Assembly (NCBI GenBank): GCA_020740775.1
Contig: JAHEWK010000007.1
Span: 1,674,001-1,738,000, forward strand
Length of the DNA stretch: 64,000 nucleotides
DNA from: Ilyonectria destructans
Taxonomy: Eukaryota > Ascomycota > Sordariomycetes > Hypocreales > Nectriaceae
Reading direction: 5' to 3'
Position numbers and translations under genes: made by a program
Shown: piece by piece, positions 26,320-37,999 of the stretch
Position numbering within the stretch: position 1 is the stretch's first letter
Layout of the letters: every line of letters begins with the position of its first letter
Notes under the pieces: generated by a model
Told to the model about the DNA's origin: nothing
Seen by the model: the letters and a program-made list of their open reading frames with translations, nothing else
Database searches by the model: none

Positions 26320-27310
26320 TAATATAGTCTATTCTAACTACTATTTTAAAATCTATATTATATACTTATATAAGTATAATAAGAGACTTAATCTATTAAT
26401 TATAAATCTAATTACAGTTTTTTACCTCTTTTAAACCTTCTTTATAATATCCCTCTATTAATTCCCTTAGGTTCTTATATTAATTTTTTAGCTATAAGTT
26501 AACTAATACTATATTATTTATTAGCTATATAGACTATATAATACTATATAAGCTATTAATAAATACTCTTTCTACTGGAGAAAATATATATATTTAGTAT
26601 TTTTAAATTAAAGCCTTAAAATAGATTAACTTTATAGTAACCTAAAGTTATAAAGTTATATTTTAACCTACTAGCTCTTAAATTATATAATAGCTAAAGA
26701 CTATTAGCTATACTAAATAAAGCTTATTAGGTTAATTAATTTAGATTCTTATAATATCTTTAAATTCTAACTTTTTAGCTGTAATTTATAGTTTTAAAAT
26801 AAAAGTTAAATTATTTAAAATTAAATAATAGAGATTAAAAGAGAAGCTATAAGTATATTAATAATTAGAAAAAACTATATTAATCTATAGTATAGAGCGG
26901 AAAGTAGATATTTTTAGTTAGTTAAGTAGTTAGTTAAGTAGTTAGTTAAGATATATATAAGAATAGAAAGATAATTAGAATATAAAAGGGCTTATAGAGC
27001 TTTTATATCTATTATAATTTTATCTTTTTTAAGATTTAGCTTTTTTAGTAGATTTAGCTTTTTTAGTAAATTTAGCTTTTCTAGTAGATCTAGCTTTTTT
27101 AAGATATAGCTATTTTTATAGCTTATTAAGGTATTAAAAAAGGTAACCAGTTAGACTAGAAATCTTAATCTATTTAAGTAAACTATTAACCTTTAAATAG
27201 ACTGAATATATAGTCTGTATTATTAATACTATTATTAGTATTTTCTTTTTACTATTAAGCTTTTAGTTCTCCCTTTAGGTATATATATACTAGAGTATTT
27301 TAACCTCTTA
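26320..27310 (+). mobile_element. E1 retroposon copy F, near full length
   Basis: About 990 bp of E1 on the plus strand, aligning with copy A without its E4 insertion. The first bases are diverged, so the exact start is uncertain. The 3' end (taacctctta) is exact. Internal 12-mer and 18-mer arrays are present near 26,915-26,950 and 27,030-27,095. Confidence 0.78.
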
Positions 27311-27314
27311 ATAT

Positions 27315-27712
27315 ATATTTATAAGGAAAACTCTTCTATTAGCTATAATAATATATTTTAGCTTTTAGATAAAAAACTCTAAATCTCTATTAATTTTAAT
27401 ATTTATATATACTATATATATTTATAAAAACTAAATTTAAATAGATAATTTAAAATTTAAGTAATTAAATTAAAGTCTATATAGTATCTATATACTAATT
27501 AATTAGTATAAATATATAAAATTATATATAATAATATTATAGTATTCTATAGATTATTTAGCTACTATATTTCTTTATAGCTAATAATATAATATTATAT
27601 AATAAATTATATACTTAAAAAGACTAATAATAATTACTTTTAAAAAAATAGAAATTTAATTTTAATAAGATTTAAATTTATTATTTATTATTATTATAAA
27701 AATTTCTTAAAT
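27315..27712. repeat. Repeat Z, inverted partial copy
   Basis: Reverse-complement match to about 13,030-13,330, split at its low-mutation end by E1 copy G. It contains no coding features. Confidence 0.6.
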
Positions 27713-27730
27713 ATATTAATTTTTATACTA

Positions 27731-28180
27731 ATAATTAAAAAAGACTATATCAGTTTATAATATAAAGTGAAAAGTAAATATCTTTAGTTAGTTAAGTAAT
27801 TAGCTAAGTAGTTACTTAAGTAGTTAATTAAGATATATATAAGAATAAAAGGATAATTAGAATATAAAAGATAAGACTTATAGAGCTTTTATATCTATTA
27901 TAATTTTACCTTTTTTAAGATTTAACCTTTTCAGTAAATTTAGCTTTTTTAGTAAATTTAGCTTTTTTAAGATATAGCTATTTCTATAGCTTATTAAGGT
28001 ATTAAAACAGGTAATTAATTAGATTAGAAACCTTAATCTATTTAAGTAAACTATTAACCTTTAAATAGACTGAATATATAGTCTATCTTATTAATATTAT
28101 TATTAGTATTTCTTTTCTACTATTAAGCTTTTAATTCCCCCTCTAGATATATATATATACTAAAGTACTTTAACCTCTTA
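27731..28180 (+). mobile_element. E1 retroposon copy G with 18-bp TSD
   Basis: A 450-bp 5'-truncated E1, flanked by a perfect 18-bp direct repeat (atattaatttttatacta at 27,713-27,730 and 28,181-28,198). It is fully RIP-mutated. The truncation point is within a few bases of copies D and J. Confidence 0.85.
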
Positions 28181-28309
28181 ATATTAATTTTTATACTATA
28201 AAATTATATATCTTTTTACTATTTAATTATTATTATTAAATTCCTTATAAATAATATATAATTTATTAATATTATATTAAAAAAAAAACCTTTTAAAAAG
28301 ATTTTTAAA

Positions 28310-28532
28310 ATAGAGGGAATATACTAAGATTTAATAGTAAATAAGAAGTTAATAGTCAGCTAATATACAGTCTAACTAAAAGGTAAAACTTAAATAATTA
28401 AATAGTATTACCCCTCTAACTAAAAAGAGGAGTAAGCTTTAATTTTATTATTATTAGAAATATATCTTTTTACTATCTAACTATTATTATTAAATCCCTT
28501 ATAAATTATAATATCCTCTATTAGTATTATAT
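28310..28532 (-). repeat. Dispersed repeat E4, inverted copy
   Basis: Inverted E4, matching 15,365-15,592 with many shared landmarks (acccctctaactaaaaagag, aataagaagttaatagtcag). A second E4-like end fragment lies just left, at about 28,215-28,260. Confidence 0.65.
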
Positions 28533-28539
28533 TCTAAAG

Positions 28540-30267
28540 CTTCTCTTATAGTTACTTAAATTATAAAAATAGTATTTAAATATATCTATAGAAAAATAGT
28601 AGTAAATTTACTACCTTTAGTAATATTTACCTTTAGAATATTCTTAATCTATAAAAAAGTTAAAAGAAATTTAAAAAAGATATTAACTATTTCTATAAAT
28701 AGAAACTCTTCTAATTATATATTAAGAAAGACTAATAATAAAGAACTTTTAGATTCTAAATTTAAATATATCTAGAAATTTATATAATTATTAATATAAA
28801 TATCTATTAAAAAGCTTATTAATATAAAGACTATATAAATAAAAAAGCTATAGAAAAGAAATAAAATTTAAACTGAATTTAAAAGGGCTAAAGTAATATT
28901 AATTAAAATCCCTTTAAAATAATTCTAATTCTATATTCTACTTTAAAAAAGAAAAAAATAGAAGAACTATAGATTTACTACTAAATTAAATTTAAAAAAT
29001 AAATTAAAATTAAAAGTTAAAAAGATTATATTTCTTAAGATTTTAATTATAATTTAAAAGTAATTTAAATAGCTATAAAAAATAGAATAAATTTTTATTA
29101 AAGTATTAAGAATATATTATTTAGATAGCTAAAAGATTCTTAAGGTATTAGATAATATAGAAATTAAAAGCTAAATCTATTAATTTTAGTATCTTAATAC
29201 CTAAAATCTTATTATAGCTAAATATCTTTAAAATAGCTAGTATAAATTTAAAAAATAAATAGAAGAATTAATAAAGAATCTTAATAAATATATAATTAAT
29301 ATTATATATAAGATAGAAGCAGCTAAATAAAAAGAGAATTAATCTCTATATAACTTCTATATCTATTTTAATTCCCTTAAGAAATATAGCCTACTAGCTA
29401 CTAATAAGTATTAAGCTAACTATTTTCTTATTAAATTTTAATTTAATCTTTATAAAGCTATTCTTCTTTAAAGTAATATCTAAATCTTAAAGAAATAGAA
29501 GAAAATAGTAATTTTTACTATTTAAATTTAAAATATTAAATATAAATATAGTAAGAAGAGAAAATTAAATTAGAATAATATAGAGTAATTCTCTAAATTT
29601 ATAAGAAAAAGTAATATAGATTCTCCCTCTATAAAGAACTATTATAATAATTAAAGTAATTAATAGAGAATTAATTATAATTTAAAAAGAAAAAGTAAAA
29701 ACCTAAAGAATTATAATAGTAAAATCTAAAAGTACTATATTTATAATAGTAAAAGGTAATTTATATTTAAATACCCTAAGAAAAAAAAAACCTAAGGTTA
29801 ATAAGATTAAAAAAAATTTTTAACTAATTAATATAAATAACTTAATAGAGACTAATAAATTAACTCTTAAAGTTAAATCTTAAATAATTACTAAAATTAT
29901 AATTAGATATAGAGAATCTATTAAGATTTATAGAGTTTTAAATTTAAAAGTAGAAGTAAATTCTATTAGTAATTAGCTAGCTATCTATTTATACTTTTAA
30001 AAGAAAAAAATCTAAATACTAAATTTAAAGGCTATTAAAGAATATAAAATCTAAATAAAATAAGCTTAAATTATCCCTCTTAAGATAATAGATATATAAA
30101 GTCAGATTAAAATCTTTCTATAAATAATAGTTAAAGTTAAAAAGAATCTAACTTTCTTAAAGAGCTTCTTATTATTATTAATATTAACCCTAAGAAATCT
30201 AACTATCTATTAGAACTTAATAAATTAGATATAGATATTTAAAATATTTTAAGCTAGCTTAAAGATT
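28540..30267. other. RIP-mutated stretch, not assigned
   Basis: Lys/Asn-rich in translation with stops throughout, probably a decayed retrotransposon gag-pol. I found no motif clear enough to name. E1 copy H follows it. Confidence 0.5.
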
Positions 30268-30279
30268 ATCTCTAAATAT

Positions 30280-31304
30280 TAAGAGGTTAGAGTACTTTAG
30301 TATATATATACCTAAAGAGAGAGACTAAAAGCTTAATAGTAAAAAAGAAATACTAATAATAATATTAATAATATAGACTATATACTCAGTCTATTTAAAG
30401 ATTAATAGTTTACTTAAATAGACTAAAGTTTCTAATTTAACTAATTACCTTTTCTAATATCTTAATAAGCTATAAAAATAGCTATATTTTAAAAAAGCTA
30501 AATCTATTAAAAAAGCTAAATCTATTAAAAAAGCTAAATCTACTAGAAAAACTAAATCTTAAAAAAAGTAAAATTATAATAGATATAAAAGCTTTATAAG
30601 CCCTTTTATATTCTAATTATCTTTCTATTCTTATATATATCTTAACTAACTACTTAATTAACTACTTAACTAATTACTTAACTAACTAAAGATATCTACT
30701 TTTTACTCTATACTATACACTAATATAGTTTTTTCTAATTATTAATATACTTATAGCTTTTTTTTTAATCTCTATTACTTAATCTTAAGTAATCTAACTT
30801 TTATTTTAAAACTATAAATTATAGCTAAAAAGTTAGAATTTAAAAATATTATTAAAATCTAAATTAACTAACCTAATAAACTTTATTTAATATAGCTAAT
30901 AGTCTTTAGCTATTATATAATTTAAGAGCTAGTAGGTTAAGATATAGCTTTATAACTCTAGGTTATTATAGAGTTAGTCTATTTTAAAACTCTAATTTAA
31001 AAATACTAAAGGTATATATTTTCTCCAGTAGAAAGAGTATTTATTAATAGCTTATATAGTACTATATAGTCTATATAGCTAATAAATAATATAGTATTAA
31101 TTAACTTATAGCTAAAAAATTAATATAAAAACCTAAGGGAATTAATAGAGGGATATTATAGAGAAGGTTATATATTTAGTAGTTAGAAAAGGTAAAAGAC
31201 TGTAATTAGATTTATAATTAATAGATTAAGTCTCTTATTATACTTATATAAGAATATAACTATATAGAATTAAAATAGTAGTTAGAATAGTAATTTTAAT
31301 AATA
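30280..31304 (-). mobile_element. E1 retroposon copy H, full-length reference copy
   Basis: The cleanest complete E1: 1,025 bp on the minus strand, from taagaggttagagtac to attttaataata. It is flanked by a 12-bp direct repeat (atctctaaatat at 30,268-30,279 and 31,305-31,316). It defines both termini of the family. There is no ORF. Confidence 0.88.
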
Positions 31305-31319
31305 ATCTCTAAATATAAA

Positions 31320-31960
31320 TTTAGATAACTATATAAAAATACTATAAAAATCTATAGAATTATAATTCTAAATAAATTCTTTTAAATCTCTAATAATAAT
31401 CTTTAGAGTAAAAAGGGAAATTCTAATTTACCTTTTAAGCTTTTAGATTATTATAATATCTTCTTAGCTAAAAGCTTTAAAATCTTACCTCTTTATTAAG
31501 CTATAAATTATAATATTAAGTTACTTCTTAATAAGAAGCCCCCTTTTAGGCTGATATACTCTTTATTCCTAAAGGAATTATAGACTCTTTAAGACTATAT
31601 TAAAAATAGTCTAGCTAATAGCTATATTTACCTCTTAAAAAGTTTAGTAGAGGCTTTTATACTATTTATATTAAAATTAAATAGAAGTTTAAAATTCTAT
31701 ATAAATTACTAGAAATTAAATACTATTACTAAAAAAAATTAATATTTCTTACCTCTAATAATAGAGATTATAGACTATATAAAAAGTATAAAATTCTTCT
31801 TAAAGATTAATATTAAGAATATCTATTATTATATATATATCTAAAAAGGTAATAAATAGAAAATAGTATTTTATATCTAATATAGCTACTTTAAGTATTT
31901 AGTAATATTATTTAAACTTATTAATACTTCTGCTATATTTTAAAATTATATTTATTAAGC
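31320..31960. other. RIP-mutated stretch, not assigned
   Basis: AT-rich debris between E1 copy H and the SINE head, without recognisable motifs. Confidence 0.5.
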
Positions 31961-31964
31961 TAAT

Positions 31965-32228
31965 CTTTATAGTATAGTAGTTAGCATCTTAAAGCTCTTT
32001 ATATCTCTATAGAGGTTATTAGTTTAAATCCAGCTAAAGGTAAATTCTCAATTTTAAGTAAAATATAAGAGACTTATATCTTCCTTATAATAAATAGAGG
32101 GGTTATATACTTATTATATAACTTAAAATTTAAATTCTATCTAATTAAGTCTAAAGTAGCCTATTTAGAATTAATATAGAAACTAATTGCCAGTATATAC
32201 TAATTAGTAGAGCCTAAAACTAATTAAG
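31965..32228 (+). mobile_element. tRNA-derived SINE E2, copy 3 (head part)
   Basis: Matches the first 270 bp of E2, including the tRNA-like start (tatagtatagtagttagcat) and the better preserved B-box region (ggttattagtttaaatcc). The body is absent. The sequence passes at the T-rich run into an inverted E3. The same junction point occurs, with the body instead of the head, at 3,845. Confidence 0.72.
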
Positions 32229-35200
32229 GTATAGAGTTTTTTATATAAGAAATAGCAGCTAAAAGCTATAACTAGAGAAAAAATAGAACTTAAGATAGAT
32301 AAAATAGTATAATTAAACTTTAACTTAATAAGTCTATCTCTAGAGGCTTATCTCTTTTACTTTATATTAATCTTTAATTTTAAGTAGGCCTACTTAAAGC
32401 TTAAGCTTATAAGCTAATTCTAATAGATTCTAATAGTAATCTGCTGGTATTCTTATAATTATCCTCCCTCTAATAGGCCTAGTCCCTTAAGCCTTATATA
32501 TAGACTGTATATATATAGTTCTATAACTATAGAGTTTAATATTCTGAAATTAGTATAGCTATTCCTTCTATATATATAGTTATTTATCAGTCTGCTAGAT
32601 ATTCAGCTAATCTTCTGCTAGCTATAAATATTTAGTTAGCTTATATATATCTACTATATCTTTTATATCTATTTTATTTTTATTTTTTATTTTTTTTATA
32701 ATCTCTATTTATAGTAATTTTATAATTAATCTTTTTTATAATTTCTTTTTTCTCTTTAGTATTTTAATTATAATATTAAATCTTTCTCTTTTTTAGTATT
32801 TTTTTACTATATTAGTCTTATTTATTTTTACTTTATACTTTAAAAATTTCCTAAAGTAACTTCTAATTACTTTATTAATTAGTATAAAAATAAAATTCTA
32901 TATTTTATTTATCTTTAGGCTAAATATTAATATCTTAATTTAGTATATAACTATCTTTCTCTTTCTTTATAGTATATATACTATAAGTATAATAAGATTA
33001 AGTATAATATAATAAGTATATTTAGCCTCTTTTTAATAAATATCTAGCTAACTTTCTGTAGATATCTAAAGAGCTAATACCTACTATAGTATAGTATTAA
33101 AACTTTCTTATACAGTTTAATTATTAATAGGATATTTTATTAATTTTTAAGATACCTCTTAATATACTTAAGTAATAGTAGATATATTATACTATATATC
33201 TATAGAAATATATAGTAGTTAACTGCTAATTTTATTATTAATCTTACTAATAGAATTTCTTTAATTATTTTAATTTAGATCTAAAAGTTAATTTTAATCT
33301 ATAAGCTTTTTATTATTTATTATCTTTATATAGTAAGTTTCCTATTATTATTCTTTTATTAAATTTATATTAATTATTTATAGGCTAAATAACTCTTTAA
33401 GCTACATAAGCTTATAGTTTATTTTTAAGCTATTTAATTTATTTATTTTCTTAATAACTTAATTACTATAACTCTAGTAATATCTTTTTAATAGTTATTT
33501 AATATATTTTTAATTTCTAATTTTAATACTATAATAAAAAAGAATATAGATATCTTTATATATCTCCTTTTACTCTTATTATATAGTCTTTTTAATTAAG
33601 ATACTTATAATTCTACTCTTTTTATAGTAGTTTACTATAAAGATATTAAGCTTTTTTAGTATAAAGCTTCTAATTATATATCTTATATTTATATTATATC
33701 TTTAGGTATTAATTTTAATATTATTAATTCTCTTATTTAATTTAAAACTAATTTAATAATATTAATCTCTTATAGTATTTTTACTCTATTTTTAGTCCTC
33801 TTAAAGAAATATACTAATAAGTTTAAGAAGATTTCTAAATCTACTAAATATATAGAATCTAGTAATAATAAGAATATTATTTTAATAGATATTACTTTAA
33901 TTTTTAATAATATTTTAGATAATAATATTTATATATTTAGGTAGCAGTATACTCTCTTTAGTTTATTTTTTACTAATATAAATAATAATATTACTTTTAG
34001 TAATTCTTTTATATTTAATTTAAAGAGTTTTATTTTTATATATCTTTAGCTTATTAAGTCTTCTTTTATATAAGATTCTCTTTTATATAAGAAAGTATTT
34101 ACTTTTATATTTACTATTTATTATAGACTTTATAATTATAGAATAGCTATTTCTATAGTTTATTTTAATCTATTTTTTTATTAATATATTTTAAATATAA
34201 TTTAGCTATTTCCTTTTAGTATTTCTATTTCTAATATTAATTCTTTATTTAATATAGAGCCTTCTATTTTTAAGGCTATTATTATACTTTTAGATAGTTT
34301 ATCTAATAGTAATAATAATAAAAATAATTTTACTAGTAACTTTAAAATTACTATATTTCTTTTTTTTAATCTTTTTAATATTAATAATAAATATATTTAA
34401 TTCCCTAAGGATAATAAGCTAGCTACTACTAAATATATTATTATTTAGTTATTAATAAATAAGATTATAAGATATTTTAATATTACTATACTTTTACTAA
34501 AGGAGTACTAAGTTTTTTTTTATTTAGATTTCTTCTATAACTAAATATTCTTTTAAGTCTTCTTTTAATAAGGCTTTTTCTTTTTTAATAACTATATTTA
34601 TTATTTCTTTAGATTTAAAGAAGAAGTATTATATTAAAGCTGGAGATTCTATATTTTCTTCTTTTAAGTATTATAAAATCTATTTAATAGCTTTTTACTA
34701 TAATAGCTTTTAATTTATTTTACTTTTTTAAAATATTTTATCTTTTTTTTTATAATTTCTTTTTTTTTTAATTTTAATAGATTTTTAATCTTATAGTCTG
34801 CTTTTAGTAGTTTTTAATAGTTTTAATTTATAGAGTAAATAGAATAGAAATTAATATATAAATCTTATACTATTTATTCTATTTCTTATAAATATTTATA
34901 GATTTATATTATTTAAGATATTATTTAATTTTACTATTATATTTATTAAATAAATTTCTAATTTCTATATATTATATTCTACTAACTAATCTATTTATTT
35001 TATTTAGTATTATATAATATCTCTATTATTAGTATATTCTATAATTTCTTCTACTTTTTATTTATCTATTTTCTTTTTTAATTTAAAAAGTAAATTTAAT
35101 AGCCTTTTAGTATTTTTTCTATTCTTTTTAAGATTTAATTAAAGTTACTAAAAATATATTATATATTCTATAATATTACTTTAGTAGGTAAATTTAATAT

Positions 35201-36190
35201 ATCTATTTACTAATATATTTAGTAATTATAATATTAATATATTTAGATATTAATTTTTAGTTTTTAAATTTAAAATTTTAAGTAGATAAGCTAATAATCT
35301 AATTTTTTTAGTAGGTCTATAATTTATATTATATATTATAGTATTTTATCTATAAATCTATAGTAATTTACTAGTATTACTATATTTAGCTTTATATCTA
35401 TTAAATTATTTTAATTCTCTTTTAGACTTTCTATATTTAGATTTTTATATATTATAATATATATTTTACTATATATAGATAATATCTATAGAGTATCTAT
35501 ATAAAGAATATACTAATAGTATTATAGTAGCTATTATTATATATAAATTCCCCTTTTAGTAATTATACTATTAATTATTTTAGTAAAATTTTAGTAAAAA
35601 TATATAGATACTTCTTTAGTATTTAGTATATTTATTCTATCTTACTATCTATCTATAGATAATATATAGTTAATAGTTATCTATAGATAGATTGCTTTTT
35701 TATTAGATTTTCTTAGAATTTTCTTAGAATTTATTTATAAGTAGCTTATTATAATTACTTATAATTTCTTTTAGAATTTTAAATTAATATTTAATCTATT
35801 TATATAGAATTTATATTAAATATATAGTAATTAATTACTTTATTATTAGTATAAATATTATATATTTAGTTATATAATATACTATAATTAAAATAGTATT
35901 ATATTATTCTCTATCTGCTTTAATACTTATAGGCAGTTCTATTATAAAATTTAAATTAATTTCCTAAAAAGAGTATAATAGCAGTAGTAATAATTATAGT
36001 TATCTATATAATCTATATCTTAATATATATATACTTTAGTACTATTAATAGCTTATAATATAAAGTCTGATATTCTTATTAATTTCTTTTTAATAGAATT
36101 TATAGTTAATTAATTTAGCTATTTTTATAGCTTCTATATATTCTAATTTAGAGTTATTATAATACTAATAAAAAACCTCTATTTATAGTA
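32229..36190 (-). mobile_element. Element X, minus-strand copy with empty E1-B target
   Basis: Inverted counterpart of 16,389-20,824, beginning with an inverted E3 (32,229-32,455) and ending around 36,190. It contains the uninterrupted target of E1 copy B at 36,009-36,022. No transposase, RT or integrase motif could be recognised. It is longer than the plus copy by several hundred bases. Confidence 0.65.
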
Positions 36191-36299
36191 TTTTCTATTT
36201 TAAAATTACTAATATACCTTTAAAAAATAAAATTCTATTTCTATTTATAATATACTTTTTATACCTTTTAATATTCTATTTAATCTTTACTATTTAATT

Positions 36300-37669
36300 C
36301 TAATAGTTTTAATTTTAAATTTACAGTCTATAGATTAATTTTTTTAATTTCTATAAAGATTAATTAAAAAATACTATTTTACTCTAGATAAATTCTATTA
36401 TAATTAGATATAGAATATACTACTTTAAAATAGTAACTCTAGCTTCTAATAGCTTCTTTTTATTTAAGTTTCCTTTAGATATCTATAAAGCTTCTTTTAC
36501 TTCTTTATTAGGTATATTAATTTTTATATTAATATAAATAACTATAGAAATTAATACTTCTTTAAATATCTAACTAATTATTATTAATATATTATATTAA
36601 TTAAAAAGAGAAAAATCTCTTTATATAAAGTTAATAAGATTTATTTATACTATTTAAATAAAAGCCTTAGTTATTTTAATTTTACTCTTTATAATATTAA
36701 TTATTTATTATATATTTAGTAGGAGTTTATCTATAAGCTATAACTTTCTTATTAGTAATAGCAGAATATTATAATAAGAAATATCTTCTTCTATATAGTT
36801 TAATTTTCTTAATAATCTATCTATAGAATTTAAAATATTAGCCTAATATTAAATATTAAAATTAAATACTATTAAATAGTATACTTATTAAGTAAGTCTT
36901 CTATAGAGATTTTATACTAATATACTAATTACTTTCTTAAGTATAGTATAATCTATTAAAAATAGAAATTTCTTAAATAGATCTTAAAGATAATACCCTT
37001 AATATTTTAAACTCTCTATAATAGCTAGTAGCTTCTACTATTCTATATCTTATTATTATTCTATTTTAATAAGCTTCTATAAATAGTATACTATAGGTTA
37101 CTATTAATTACTAAAAAGTTAGAATAATATACTTAAAATTACTTTAATAGAAATATCTATTTCTATTTTTATTAGTAATTAGAATTTTTAATATTATAAA
37201 ATATCTACTAAGTAGAATTTTTATTTAAATTCTTTAAAAGCTATTTTAACTTTTTATAACTATATAAAATTATCTATTTTCTTCTTTTTCTTATTACTCT
37301 TAAATATTAATAAAAATAATTTAATATTCTTTATATATTTTAAAATAAACTTCTAATAGAAATTATAGAATCCTAAGAAGATTTATATATTTTAAAAGAA
37401 TATTAAAATCTTCTATTTAGTAATAATTTAAATTTATATAAACTTAATCTTAATATTATTTTAGTTAATAATATACTCTAAGAATTTAACTTTTTATTAA
37501 TAGAAAGTATATTTTAATAATTTTATATATAGCTAGAAATTATATAATTTTTATAGAATTTCTTTTATATTCTTTATATATTACTTTCTTAAATTAAAAT
37601 AAATTATAATATTATTAAAATAGAAAATATAATAAGTATTTAATAATCTAGTTAATATTTAGTAGATAT
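36300..37669 (-). mobile_element. Decayed Ty3/gypsy pol
   Basis: On the minus strand near 37,594-37,627 the translation FYFNNIIIYFNL matches the reverse transcriptase catalytic box (aYLDDILIYS) with both aspartates turned to asparagine. Downstream on that strand (lower coordinates) the hydrophobic and Lys-rich pattern of the thumb and RNase H regions continues. It is non-functional. It ends at the target of E1 copy I. Confidence 0.72.
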
Positions 37670-37680
37670 ATACTTAAAAT

Positions 37681-37984
37681 CATTGTTGAAATCACTGTTC
37701 TGACTACTGTTTCAAATTCTGTATCACGTTCTTGCACGAGTGTGATGAGGGACTTGGTCTATTGATCGTGAACCTAATATGCAGCTGTTCCTGCAGCTTA
37801 TTGAGGTATCAGGAAAGGTAACCAGTTGGACTAGAAACCTTAGTCTGTTTGAGTAACTGTTGACCTTTGAATGGACTGGGTATATGGTCTGTATTGTTGA
37901 TACTATTGTTGGTGTTTTTTTTTTACTGTTGAGCTTCTAGTCCCCCCTCTGGGTATGTGTGTACTAGGGCACCCTAACCTCTTG
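37681..37984 (+). mobile_element. E1 retroposon copy I, unmutated, internally deleted
   Basis: A 304-bp E1 with normal CA/TG content that shows the ancestral ends: cattgttgaaatcactgttc at the 5' side and accctaacctcttg at the 3' side. The first 95 bases are joined directly to the last 209, leaving out the middle of the 1,025-bp form. The flanks share an 11-bp repeat (atacttaaaat at 37,670-37,680 and 37,985-37,995). Confidence 0.85.
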
Positions 37985-37999
37985 ATACTTAAAATATTA

